Assembly (NCBI RefSeq): GCF_041260155.1
Contig: NC_091943.1
Location: 14,856,283 to 14,920,282, forward strand
DNA from: Ptychodera flava
Lineage: Eukaryota > Hemichordata > Enteropneusta > Ptychoderidae
Direction: 5' to 3'
Length of the DNA stretch: 64,000 nucleotides
The notes beneath the pieces are model-generated. The model had not been told where the DNA came from. It did not search any database and worked only from the letters and a program-made list of their open reading frames with translations. This document shows positions 11,937 through 22,966 of the stretch, piece by piece. A program made the translations under genes and the position numbers. Within the stretch, counting starts at the first letter, position 1. Each line of letters begins with the position of its first letter.

Positions 11937-12154
11937 CACCCCTGTGTCACCCCTATTTGTAACAATCAACCCAATTTGTAACAAAAGCAGTTTCGGAAAA
12001 ATGAGTTTTGACAAGGAAAAAAAAAGAAAATTGCCCTCAAACATACAAATTTGCATATTTTATTAATATTTCCACATATACGGCAAAGTTTTATTGAAAA
12101 TTAAATTTTGTTACAATAGGGTTGATTGTTACAAATAGGGGTGATACACACCCC
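11937..12154. repeat. Inverted repeat with ~36-bp arms
   Basis: GTGTCACCCCTATTTGTAAC followed by AATCAACCC (11944-11972) is repeated inverted as GGGTTGATTGTTACAAATAG (12119-12138). It is nested in the right end of foldback-like element I. Confidence 0.8.
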
Positions 12155-12394
12155 TACCCCCGCCCCTACCCTGGGGACGGACATTTGTACGACCCCCTAT
12201 GCAGTGGGTGGAGGGACTGTGGCAGAACAAATTAATGAAGGGGATTAGGGAGGGCAATTACCAGACATGGACTGTTTTCTTTGAAATACTATGCAGAGAT
12301 AGCTAGGGTAAAGTATAGGCACACACTAGACACATTGGGCCCTTCAACTTAGTACCGAATGAAACAGACAATATGTCTACCGGCCTTGAGTGGA

Positions 12395-12565
12395 ATCTCG
12401 CTGGGCGGTTTCTGCTGGTTTCTGTGTGAGATTGGAACTAGATTTTACCCCCGTGTACCTATTGTGCTTATTTCAGGTGGTTTACTTCTTGAAATGGGCG
12501 GTTTATGCTAGTTTATGCTGGTTTACTTGGTTTTTAGATAGTTTCGAGGTCGTTTAGCTGGTTTC
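12395..12565. repeat. Degenerate GGTTTATGCTGG repeats
   Basis: Short units such as GCGGTTTCTGCTGGTTTCTG, GGTTTATGCTGGTTTA and GTTTAGCTGGTTTCG follow one another in the 650-bp spacer between the two foldback-like elements. Confidence 0.5.
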
Positions 12566-12940
12566 GAAGTTTACAAATAGCCATCTTGCTTTTGGATGTC
12601 AGCGTTCCAAGTAATGACAAAGAGATTTTGACGTATTTTTTGATATCAGTCATGGCGACTGTTCTGATAACGAAGATAACGTTTTGGACTCTAGCCGAGG
12701 CCAACAGGAATATACCGGACGACAGTGTACACTCTTGCTAGGTATAGACACCCAAACTAAAGTTTACGTTCCATACAAGTCTCCAATAAGCACAAACCTT
12801 TACAAGTAAGACAAATCAATATACGTTACACAGTCAGATTGCACTAGATTGGCTTATGGCGCGTAATGCATGCCAAAATTAACATCCGTTTTCTTACACC
12901 ACTGACCGAATTTTTCCACTAGTCATCCACATTCGGCTTG

Positions 12941-13305
12941 GCGATTTCTGAACCCACTCACTGCATTATTCAAGTGGTTAGCGATTTCTGAACCCACTTA
13001 CTGCATCCTTCACGTGGTCAGCGATTTCTGAACCCACTCACTTACATTCAAGTGGTTAGCGATTTCTGAACCCACTCGCTGAATTCTTCATGTGGTCAGC
13101 GATTTCTGAACCCACTCACTGATTCCTTCAACTAGTTAGCGATTTCTGAACCCACTCACTGACATTCAAGTGGTTAGCGATTTCTGAACTCACTCGCTGA
13201 ATCCTTCAACTAGTTAGCGATTTCTGAACCCACTGACCGAATCCTTCAAGTGGTCAGCGATTGCTGAACCAACTCACCGAATCGTTTAACTACTCGCCCT
13301 CATTC
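12941..13305 (+). repeat. 40-bp tandem units in left inverted repeat of element II
   Basis: About nine units each begin GCGATTTCTGAACCCACTCA and continue CTGAATCCTTCAAGTGGT or a close variant. Unit lengths alternate between about 38 and 40 bp. This is the left copy of the arrays mirrored at 17800-18100. Confidence 0.95.
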
Positions 13306-13319
13306 CGCTAGGCACCCCA

Positions 13320-14800
13320 GCAGACTTGATATTTTTTCTATCATAATCCGGTTACTCAAAAAGAGACCGTCAAATTCACTCACCGTTTTCTGAAGGTGGC
13401 TGACCATTACGCTGGGGGGAGGGGGACTTTATCAAAGCTTGTAAGATGTGACCCGGGGATGTGACCCGGAAATGAATCTTTACTGAGTAAGTATCCTAAG
13501 TATGTGAAAGTAGACCATAATTGATACTGAATCGCATGGTTCGCATGCCCAGCCCGCCTCACAAACGTGTACGATTAACAGTAAAAGGAGTGAAAAATGA
13601 CTTTTGTCCGGACCAGAAGTCAGGCTTTCTCGGCTGACTCGCAGCGTGTTTGCAAGGTTATATCTGATTGGTCGATTGTCACTATTCACAGCCACTTAGG
13701 GAGTCCATTTGTATTGTTTTCATTATATTGGTAAGATTCAGCCACCCAATTGGATAACAGCTTCGAAATCGCTGCGAGTCGCCCCGGCTTTCTTGACACA
13801 CAAGACGAAACGTAATGACACCACTGCGCATGCTCAATCACATCTACGCAAGTTTTGTTTTACTGTGGCGTCCATAGAAACCTATGCTCTTCGAAAAGGT
13901 CTGGTCAATCGAAACTGGAGACTCAGCAAAAGACGCGTAAAAGTTCGGCGAAATACCGGAAAGATATACATATGTAAGTGTTTACAGATTGTTCCGAATA
14001 TCAAACAAACAAACGTCTTGAACAACTAAACTGACGATGGAGGCAGTCGATTGTAAGCTCAAGCTTCATGCAATGCATTGCACGTTGTGACCGACGTTAC
14101 GGAGATCAAGTTTGCTGAATGAATTGAGAGAGAAAAACATATATAAATAAAAATTCAATATTTCGCCATCATAATCATTGAACTTGTCTTTTCTTTCATT
14201 ATGCAGTATTATGAAAATTTCGTTGAAAATAAATGACGGGACTGCTTCTGCTCTGTCTACTCAAACGAAGTTTGGTGTACGGCCGGGCTACGCGGTATGT
14301 ACAGGATAGGCAATACATGTACAGCCCATCAACTTCGCATATCGTTGCCGTAATTGAAAATGCTCAGAAAGGAACAAATTATGTCTTGAATACAGTATAA
14401 AAGTGTTACTTGGTAAATTTAAAAGTATTTCCAAATAATATCGTACGTAACGGGTATCTAATCCTCATAAGGACTACCGTAGTACAATTACCGGCTAGAT
14501 GCGAGCACAATGGCGCTCCAGGCATGGTAGAACACAAGAGAACGATCCCGGCCGGCCTCACTGCAAAGTCGTCCCCGTGCACACCCGGCCCAACAGCAAA
14601 CTAACCTTTTGCCTTTTGGTTTTATTTTGTTGTTTACTTATTTTTAGTAAAGAATTCATGACACATATATCTGACTTTCATAACTGCAAAATTTGCTTAG
14701 GCTGTAGTCTACATGGTCTAGAGACGTTCGGCGTGAGCTATGGTGTACCGCTAAGCATAGACGTACTATTCGATCCATGCATAAGGCAGGCCCCAAATAA
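13320..14800. other. Interior of element II, left part; nothing recognised
   Basis: Two reading frames of 106 and 120 codons (13709-14029 and 14499-14861, plus) have no recognisable motif and biased, non-protein-like composition. I do not call them genes. Confidence 0.4.
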
Positions 14801-14812
14801 CGTTCTGGCTAT

Positions 14813-15800
14813 CGACACGATGATCGTGTCGGTAAGCAAGAAAAAGCACCTTATCGACTGAATCATGATAACTTGCGATTAAATGCAAATTGTACACTTA
14901 TGTCACCATTTTGCTTTATCAAATGCTCTCAAATGTACGGCTTTCGTGTTGTAAGAGATTCCTCGTGTGACAAAAAGTGTGTTCTCCATATTTAGCCTTA
15001 GACCCGCTTGTTCAATTGACAATTGAATTGCTGACATCGCTTGCTAAAATCCTATCGCTGTTTCATAATAAACAACCAATGAGATCGTGTTCGCGATCTC
15101 AATATATCACGTTTTCGAGACTCAAACTGCCCCCCCCCCAAATGAATTCGACAACATAATAAACAAAACTGCAGCTTCAAACATACAACAACATGAGGTG
15201 TGCGGATGAATTCTTCCCCCTTCCCGCAGCTACAGATGAATGCTTCCCCCTTCCCGCAGCAAGTGTGTTCGATTCCCAATCTGAACGAACTTTTTTCTTT
15301 TTTTTCTCTTTCATTCTGTCTGTTATTTTGTGATTTTCTCTCTTCTCTCCCCCTCATTTTTCCGATTTTTTCTCTTTTCTCGCTACATTCATTGCATTTT
15401 AACAATCTCCGCCGATCTTTGATGGATATTCTGAACTTTGAAAATTACAAAGTGTCCTGCCTTTGGCTATAAGGAAGACAAGTGCGCCGATAAACATTAA
15501 AGTAAATTTGCTTGCCCGATAATGAGGCATTAACATAACTGTTTTTTGCTGTGTTTGATGGTCGTAAAAAAGGCTCATGATCGTGTCAATTATAAGATTT
15601 TCCCGCTTATTTGCGCGATCATCGTGCAAATAGGCGGAAAATGCTTCTTATACACACGATGATCGTGTCAATAAGTAAAAAAGGACACACTTATTGACAC
15701 GATGATCGTGTCGATAGGTAAGATAAACCACGTTATTGACACGATCATCGTGTCGGTAAAGCATTTTTTTGCCTATAGACATAATGATCGTGTCGATAGG
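14813..15800. repeat. Cluster of GACACGATCATCGTGTC palindromes
   Basis: The palindrome GACACGATGATCGTGTC or near variants occurs at about 14815, 15653, 15697, 15738 and 15776, with weaker half-sites at 15577 and 15616. Copies are often followed by AATAAGT, GGTAAG or GATAGG. It lies wholly inside element II. Confidence 0.85.
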
Positions 15801-16004
15801 CGCTATCCCCAAACAATGCCCGGGACAATCATACACACAGCTCTATGAGAAAGTCGTTCACAAAAACGTAGATGAAGTGCTCAATACAAAACTTGTAAAC
15901 AGCTCTTGTTCTGGAAATTTATTATCAATGGTTCTGATCTGTGGATTTTACACTGATGCGTTGTTTTATGCGTTTGGCCCTTTGGCCGGCTACTATCCAT
16001 CCAT

Positions 16005-16224
16005 CTATTTATTGACCAATTTATCGGATCAGTCAATCAATCTATCTATCTTTCTATCGAATTTATAGATCCTTCGTTCTATCGATCGATCTGCCCATCA
16101 ATTTATCTATCGATAGATTAATCGATCGACCGACCAACCATCTATAGAACATCGACAGATAGATCGATCAATCTATCGATTGAGTGATCGATTTATGTAT
16201 TGAAACATTGATCGATCTATCTAT

Positions 16225-16263
<39 letters not shown>

Positions 16264-16300
16264 CATACCTATCTTATATCTATTTATAAATTGATGGATC
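16005..16300. repeat. Degenerate ATCGATC / TATC tetranucleotide block
   Basis: A long stretch of ATCGATCGATC and TCTATCTATC variants, including a perfect (TATC)n run at about 16214-16262. Confidence 0.9.
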
Positions 16301-16344
16301 TATCGCTCCCCACGATTCGCTTAATCAGATAATATCAACCAATT

Positions 16345-16632
16345 GATACGTTATTGCTTGTTTTGATGTGGTATTGGTTGACTTTTCTACGTTATCAGTT
16401 GATTTAATCCGTTCTTGGTTCATTGATACGTTATCGGTAAATTTGTTGATATGTTATCGGTTAGGAAAAATTACTACGTTATCGGTAAATTTTTACTACG
16501 TTATCAGTTAAAAAAATTACTACGTTATCGCGGTTCGTTACTACGTCATCGGTTGATTTACTACGTTATCGGTAATTTTTTGCTACGTTATCGGGTTTAT
16601 TACGTTCTCGGTTAGTTACTGCGTTATCGATT
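16345..16632 (+). repeat. Cluster of TACGTTATCGG motifs
   Basis: About twelve occurrences of (C/A)TACGTTATCGGT, each separated by 10-25 bases of T/A-rich spacer (GGTAAATTTTT, GGTTGATTTAC). It lies inside element II. Confidence 0.85.
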
Positions 16633-17799
16633 GTAACATCAGGTCGTAAATACTGACGGTTTCCCTACTTTCTGCCAAAGGCCATCGCGTTCACTTGCAT
16701 TCGATAGGCTGCCATGCATTGCCAAAATATGTTGCTTCGATTTCGCAATCAACTTGCCGCTAAAGCGACAATCAGCTGAATTTTATTACTTCAAGTTACT
16801 CAATTTTGATAGTTATTTGCCTACAGAAGTGAGCCAAGTGCATACAGTGTCGTCTTGATTTTACATCGGTACCGGGAGTTCCTGTGTGACCTTGTGCAGG
16901 GTGCGCATTGGGCTCTGCCAACTTCAGTTTGAATAATCCGCGCACACATTGTACCAGAATAGAATATCAGCCTCCCCTCCCAAAGTTCTGTATCCTCTGA
17001 AACACAGTAGCAGTACGTATTTGAACAGAGGAGAACAAAATAAAATCATTCGCAAGTCATGATTCAGCCAGCGACCGTGGACGTTTGCCCGGGCAGGGCG
17101 CGGCATGGCCCCAGGAATTTTTTGGGACTGTTGGCTGATGAGTGCCTCTTATTATACGACATTGAACTATCCCAAGGTCTTAAAATACGTTAAGAACATT
17201 TCCTTTTATCGTTTCCAAGGAACGTTCCTTGTTTTAACTTAGTTAAGTTACGATATTCAATTTCCATATTGTCGTTTTCTGAAACCGTACGATGACGAGA
17301 GCTGTACTTCCATGCGAGCGATCACTCGTGCGAGGCATGCTGCAAGACGTATACACGTGCGTTGTCAACAAACCCGCGCGGCAATCCAACTCGATCGGGC
17401 AGTATTTAGCGTTTGTATGTCACTACAGGAGCACAAATTTGGCTTATTTCTTCACTGAACAACATTTCAGGATGGATGAAAGGGAATAACATGTAATTTC
17501 GAACAAAAAAGGTTAAAGTTAGAAATACTGGGGCTTTAAGGCCAAGAAGAATAAAATAAAATGAAAATAATCTACTGATGGAGTGTGTAAGTTGACGTAA
17601 ACGCACTTGTTGTCGACGTAAAACTCAGAGGTCGAAGCTAATTTCGCCCCCTTAGCATGCTAGTAAAAAATGAAACCACAATTTTTGTAATGACATTTGA
17701 CGTAGGCATGACGCTGTGTGACGTAGGTGTCTTGTTCCGTGTCATAAGTAGAAACTAATGAAGTTGAGCTTAGGGAGTTCAGTAATTGAAAAATTCAGT

Positions 17800-18100
17800 G
17801 ACTCGGTTCAGAAATCGCTTACCACTTGAAGAATGCAGTGAGTAGGTTCAGAAATCGCTGACCACATGAAGAATTCAGCGAGTGGGTTCAGAAATCGCTA
17901 ACCACTTGGAGGATTCAGTGAGTGGGTTCAGAAATCGCTAACTAGTTGAAGAATTCAGCGAGTGGGTTCAGAAATCGCTGACCACTTGAATGTAAGTGAG
18001 TGGGTTCAGAAATCGCTGACCACGTGAAGGATGCAGTAAGTGGGTTCAGAAATCGCTAACCACTTGAATAATTCAGTGAGTGGGTTCAGAAATCGCCAAG
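17800..18100 (-). repeat. 40-bp tandem units in right inverted repeat of element II
   Basis: About eight units of GAGTGGGTTCAGAAATCGCT, each followed by AACCACTTGAA or GACCACTTGAA variants. This is the reverse complement of the left array. Confidence 0.95.
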
Positions 18101-18189
18101 CCGAATGTGGATGACTAGTGGAAAAATTCGGTCAGTGGTGTAAGAAAACGGATGTTAATTTTGGCATGCATTACGCGCCATAATTGGCT

Positions 18190-19165
18190 TTTACTGTGTG
18201 CAGTCAAGTTCAAGACCGTATCGGGATCAGAATGGATATTCTTTGGAGATAACGAGACATTCAACATGTTCATGTGTTACAAAAGTTCGATGGTCTGTTT
18301 GCGGAACGGAGCGTACGCGACTGACACATTTCATCCCCGACATAAAATGTCGACATACTCAGTGTTATTGTAACGCCCTCCCCTGTAGAGATTTTATCTC
18401 GAAGCGTCCCTCACGTGGCCAAGGCGTGTGAAGGTGATTGACTCAGATCGTACGAGAAGCGGATAAGAGATAGTGTGATAGGTTTAATTAATTATTGGTT
18501 AAGACTTCAATAAGAACAATCGAGAACGGGATATTCCATGGTGTAATCTTATTTATTCTCAAGAAACAATCAAAGACTGTCGGGAAAATTACCATGTGAT
18601 AACCATTGTAATTAAGACCTAGAGATATATTTAAAGTCCCGATAGCTGCGAACGTGTAATAAACTAATCTCAAAATATCCCAAGTTTTCCAAGTTTTCTT
18701 TGAAAAAGGCCTGTTAAAGACTGAAAAAGTGTATAACACTGTCATGAGTGTCGAAAGTGGCATTATTGTAATTCAAATGTTTAAACATCATTTTAGATTT
18801 CCCGCCATTTTCAAAAACTAATCATGTGACAGAGAAAATAAAGATGACAACAACAAAATTTTGGCCATCATGTGTTGTGCATTCAAGTAAATGGCATCAT
18901 GCTTGTTTCCTTTATGATCACAATGTGTATGTGCAGGAAACACTGCATTTTGTACTTTTCCGTGGGGACGCCATTTTATGAGTGCGTACCTGTTTATTAT
19001 TTAACCTTTTAAAACGCAAAGGCGTGGTCCAACTCAGCGAGTAGTGACACTTCTATACAGATCCTTCTGTAAGCAAATTTACATGAACAACTTTGGTTTG
19101 AAAATAAAATCATGAAAATAATGCGTAAAATTCGCAGCTATTGGGGCTTTAAAAATTACTTTAGA
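18190..19165. other. Intergenic; nothing recognised
   Basis: AT-rich sequence with short reading frames lacking motifs and no clear repeat structure. Confidence 0.3.
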
Positions 19166-19170
19166 GCCCT

Positions 19171-19515
19171 TAAGGTATAATGCGCCTCAGGGACAGATAT
19201 TTGGACTGCCAAACTTTCACAGTTCTTTTCTGATCTACCACTTGTTGTGGCTCATTTTGAAGCCCAAGGAGAAAGAAAAACTTTCACTGTCTTAGTTTTT
19301 TCAGGTTTTTTTCTCCATAGAGTTAGCCCAGGGATGGCGGCCATTTTGGATTTTAAATATCGCTAAATCATGTGTAATTTGTTTCTCTAGTACCAAAATT
19401 TGCACGGTGACCCCGAGATTTATTCCTGATTTTGAAAGAATATGGTAGAAATATTCCTTGGGGAAAGTTTGAGAAAAAGTTATAGTCTTCAATCTCGAGG
19501 TGCATACAACCTGAA
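19171..19515 (+). repeat. Dispersed ~345-bp repeat, copy 1
   Basis: Shares with 32463-32822 a colinear series of blocks: CGCCTCAGGGACAGA, AAACTTTCACAGTTCTTTTC, TTTCTCCATAGAGTTA, TTTGCACGGTGACCCC and TCGAGGTGCATA. A third, inverted partial copy lies at 51190-51350. Confidence 0.85.
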
Positions 19516-19519
19516 ATAA

Positions 19520-20160
19520 AATATTGACGTTGGATTCGTTTCTGAGTTAAACTTGGTTGTTTTATTTTGTTTAGTTTTGTTTTTTTTACAAAATTTTATT
19601 ATTACTCACAAAATAGAACAAACAAAAACAAAAGTAATACAAAACAAAAACAACACAGACGAATGAAACCTAATTAGTCTTTACAATATTATCTATTTCA
19701 CTGCACTTAACTTCAAATTTACTTCGCTTACTTACACCATCGACTGCTTTACTCTAAATTAAATACTTGTGTTTCACAATGGATAGAAACGCCTCAAAAA
19801 GCAAAAAAAAAGCTTACCATCACAAATTGTGGAGGTTGAGGATACCCAGATAAATTACAGGTCTGGTTAAATTGATATGCATTTCTGAAAAAATAACTTT
19901 TTACATGCACCCAGAAATCCACAACCAATAAAGAGAGGGTCTTTTGTTTGAATTGATACATGGCAAAAATTACACAGATTACTTTTTACAACATTAATTC
20001 TAAACAGATTGTCATTTGAAAAAAATCAAATTATTTAGCAGCTTTTGTTGAAAACATCTCACTGACGATTCAGTTATGACGTGTTTCGTGATACGACAGT
20101 GTCTGACCCAATCATCATTGCTCAGAGTAAAAATGTCACAAAAATATTTTCTGGCTTCCA
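19520..20160. other. Intergenic AT-rich sequence; nothing recognised
   Basis: Poly-A and poly-T-rich; no motifs, long frames or repeats seen. Confidence 0.3.
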
Positions 20161-20215
20161 TTTTTAGCTCATGTGTTCACACACATGAGCTAATGTCATA
20201 GCGATGTCTGTCTGT

Positions 20216-20282
20216 CGGTGCATGTGTAGGCGTGTGTGAGTGTGTGTGTGTGTGTCTGCCTGTCTGTCTGTCTGTCTGTTTA
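20216..20282. repeat. (TG)n and (TCTG)n microsatellites
   Basis: GTGTGTGAGTGTGTGTGTGT followed by a CTGTCTGTCTGTCTG run. Confidence 0.9.
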
Positions 20283-20499
20283 CACGATAACTCAGAAACG
20301 CCTGAACACATTCAAGTAAGATTTGGTAGACAGGTACCATATGCTAATTGCACGAACTGATTAGATTTTGGTTAGTGTTGCTTACATATTAATGAAGTTA
20401 TGCAATATCATTTTTTACGTACAATGGTTTCCCTATGGAGACAGTAATGACAGTGTAGACATATATCAAGAAATACTGCACAGAATTCCATGAAACTTT

Positions 20500-22030
20500 T
20501 CACAGATAACAATCTCAGAACATTATGATGATACTGTGACTGTCATGTCAATTATCTGCTCATTTGCATATTAAATGAACTTTTGTAATGAGTGACATAA
20601 CTCTGAAATTGCTGCACCAAATTTGATGATACCTGCAATAAACATTGATCTGATGTATATCTAATTGTACTCAGAAGCATGGGCACTGTCAAGTTAATAA
20701 ATAGCTTATTTGCATATTTTATGAAGTTTTTTTAATAAGTCATATAACTGAGAAATGAATGCATCAAATTTAATGAAATCTGCTGCAGATACTGATCTGA
20801 CAGATATCTGACTGTGCTGTAAAGCATTTAGTAGTGTGAAGTTAATCAGGGGTCATTTATATATTTAATGAACTTTGTTAGGTATGTAACTCTAAAATTA
20901 CGGCACCAAATTTGGTGAAACCTGCTACAGATATTCATCTGATAAATATCTAATTACGCTATGAAACAATGAGCTGTGTCAAGTTAATTAAGGTGAAGGG
21001 CGACGAATTCGGACGCGCACACGCTTTAGAACGTTTCTGCGCAGATTTAACTCCAGCCTGCCGCAAATGGGTTATTTTGTAGCGCATGTATTTAACATCA
21101 CCTGTCATTGTTGAAATTGCGCTTTTACCTAATTTTTTGACCCAGTGTCTTAGAAATACATGTGAACTATAACCTTGTCATATTTTGACCCCCTAGGAAG
21201 CTGGTTTTTATTCAATATGAGTGAAAAATTAACATTTCTCTCCCATTTATATGGCGCAAATTACCCATTCACCTGGTGATATTGTAAAAAGTAGCGTGGT
21301 GACACCCTTTTATTAAAAGTGTAAACTAAATGGTATTATGTCAGGAGTTTTTTCGCCAAGTTTGGTCAAAATGACACCATTCAAAGCGACAGGAAGAAAG
21401 TTCGAAATTAAGTAGTGATATAATTTGATATCGTCATTTTGTAATCGATACTAATGTTAAAATTTCTTCACAAACATCATGAAAACTATACATTCGATAG
21501 ATATGAATCTTAAGTCTTGGTATTTATTAAAATTAACTCATTTGCTAAGCGTTTTATAATTGCTTTCTTTAGTTTAAGAGAATTATATCATTTTTATTTA
21601 TTTCTAACGACGCCATTTTAACGTCCGTTTCCATGGAAACGAGCGTGGTGACCCCCATTTTTTATTTCATTTTTGCACTTGCACAACTTCCAAGGATATT
21701 TGTGCTAAGTTTCAAGAAAATGACACCACAACTTAATTTTGACGTAATTCGTAGTACTTCACCTTAAGGGTTCACTTGCATATTTAATGAACTTTGTAGT
21801 TAGTGATATTACTCCAAAATTACAGCATTAAATTTGATGAAACGTGCTACATATGTTGATCTGATAGATATCTAATTGTGCCATGAAGCATTGGGCAGTG
21901 TCAAGTTAATAAACAGCTCATTTGCATATTAAATAAAGTTTTGTAATTAGTGATGTAACTCTGGGAGCACTGTGCAAAAATTGATGATACCTGCTACACA
22001 TAATGATATAACAGATATCTGATTGTTCTG
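20500..22030 (+). repeat. ~145-bp tandem array, interrupted
   Basis: Units contain ACCAAATTTGATGAAACCTG, TGATCTGATAGATATCTAAT, GTGTCAAGTTAATAA and CATTTGCATATTTAATGAAC. TGATCTG landmarks fall near 20648, 20794, 20936, 21858 and 22008. The gap between the third and fourth is exactly where the TTAA element at 20988-21767 sits. Confidence 0.8.
20988..21767. mobile_element. TTAA-flanked DNA transposon / MITE (780 bp)
   Basis: The left end TTAAGGTGAAGGGCGACGAA is mirrored by TACGTAATTCGTAGTACTTCACCTTAA-type sequence at the right, i.e. inverted GGTGAAG..ACGAATT termini inside TTAA (20988-20991 and 21764-21767). TTAA duplication is characteristic of piggyBac and Kolobok-type elements. No coding region is visible. 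It splits the ~145-bp array. Confidence 0.75.
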
Positions 22031-22364
22031 TTAAAGGGACAAAGTCGGCCATTTTTCATGAATTTTGTTTGATACAAGAAACTACTTATATCATTTGACA
22101 TGTTGAAAGATACTGAATGAATGGGTGACCATGCATATATTGGACCCCGGTTTAAGACAAATTAAATGAAACCATCGTGAAAATGAATTAATGGTCATGA
22201 CCATTAATTCCTTATCGCGATGGTTTCGTGTATCGTGTCTAAAACCGGGGTCGAATATATGCATGGTCACCCATTCATTCAGTATCTTTCAACATGTCAA
22301 ATAATATAAGTAGTATCTTGTATCAAACAAAATTCATGAAAAATGGCCGACTTTGTCCCTTTAA
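22031..22364. mobile_element. Near-perfect palindromic MITE (334 bp)
   Basis: TTAAAGGGACAAAGTCGGCC at the left and GGCCGACTTTGTCCCTTTAA at the right are exact inverted copies. The arms stay alignable to the centre (ATTAATGGTCATGACCATTAAT around 22187-22208). TTAA at both ends suggests the same insertion chemistry as the 20988-21767 element. Confidence 0.9.
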
Positions 22365-22369
22365 GCGTA

Positions 22370-22966
22370 CTACTATTTATGAACCTGTTGTAAAACACGT
22401 GAGCACATTCAGTTCACATCTGGTCTTAAGATGTTTTAGTAATATTGTCTCATAATACTGTTTAATAGTTAGTTTTGTACAGTCATAGCATATATCACCA
22501 TGATTTAAGTGTGGTTTTAAAGATACATCAAACTTGGTTCTAAAAGTAGTTTTTGTGAATTTGACAAGGATTAATTTTTACTCTCCCCGCCTAGGATCTC
22601 TACAGGACATCACACGAAAGTGTAATGTGCCTCAAGGTAAATACAAGAATGTTCTTTCGCAAAATATAAAGGAAGGCTCACAAATCAACAAAGAACACGC
22701 AAGACCTTTTTTTATGATTATTGTCAGAGATATTCACCATTCTTGTTCAGCTACACCTGGTATTTGCCTCAAATTCCCAAGTATTGCCTTAAAGTCGATC
22801 TCAGAAGTTACATTATGGGACCTTAAATCATTATTTTATGAGAGATACTAGCTTAGTTTGGTTTCTTTTTGCGCTATATAAAAACGTCACTACATGATCT
22901 GTGCTGACAGATAATAGTGTATATGACACTTCTTCAAGGTTGGTAGCGCATATCTCATGGGATCCG
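22370..22966. other. Downstream of aminotransferase A; expected 3' UTR
   Basis: The 3' UTR of the leftward gene should lie here. I see no unambiguous polyadenylation signal on the minus strand. Confidence 0.3.

Larger units (their letters stand above)
7064..12202. mobile_element. Large foldback-like element I (inverted arrays, ~5.1 kb)
   Basis: The outer ends are inverted: GCATAGGGGG..GTA.AA..GTCCGTCCCC plus AGGGGTAGGGGCGGGGGTAGG at 7064-7120, and the reverse complement at about 12146-12202. The motif AGTGG flanks both ends (7059-7063, 12203-12207) and is a possible 5-bp target duplication. Inside the ends are ACGAAGGGG-type sequences on both sides, then arrays of one ~185-bp unit in direct orientation (7200-8625) and inverted orientation (8630-11070). 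On the right side two further hairpins are included (11234-11880 and 11935-12154). No transposase-like protein was seen, so it is non-autonomous or a composite of independent insertions. Confidence 0.6.
12855..18182. mobile_element. Foldback-like DNA transposon II (~5.3 kb, 7-bp target duplication)
   Basis: The left end TATGGCGCGTAATGCATGCC (12855) is mirrored exactly by GGCATGCATTACGCGCCATA ending at 18182. The inverted repeats run on through ATTAACATCCGTTTTC, CCACTAGTCATCCACATTCG and then an array of 40-bp units, for about 430-450 bp per side. Both ends abut the same heptamer, ATTGGCT (12848-12854 and 18183-18189), a textbook target-site duplication. Long terminal inverted repeats made of internal tandem units plus a 7-bp duplication are the architecture of Foldback/Galileo-type (P-superfamily-related) elements. 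Membership is inference, because no transposase sequence was recognised in the 4.4-kb interior, which is mostly repeats. Confidence 0.85.
20162..22405. mobile_element. Composite repeat island with GCTCATGTGTT-type ends
   Basis: Starts with the palindrome AGCTCATGTGTTCACACACATGAGCT (20166-20191), followed by TAATGTCATAGCGATGTCTG and a (TG)n/(TCTG)n stretch. It ends near AAACACGTGAGC (22393-22404), which resembles the starting motif inverted. The body is a ~145-bp tandem array carrying two other insertions (20988-21767 and 22031-22364). Boundaries are tentative. Confidence 0.5.

Noticed and set aside
12941..13305. Regular 40-bp repeats resembling a CRISPR array
   Set aside because: The whole unit repeats without unique spacers, it is mirrored at the other end of a transposon, and the genome is eukaryotic.
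13709..14029. 106-codon frame inside the foldback element as a possible transposase
   Set aside because: No DDE, THAP or zinc-binding pattern seen and far too short for a P-type transposase.
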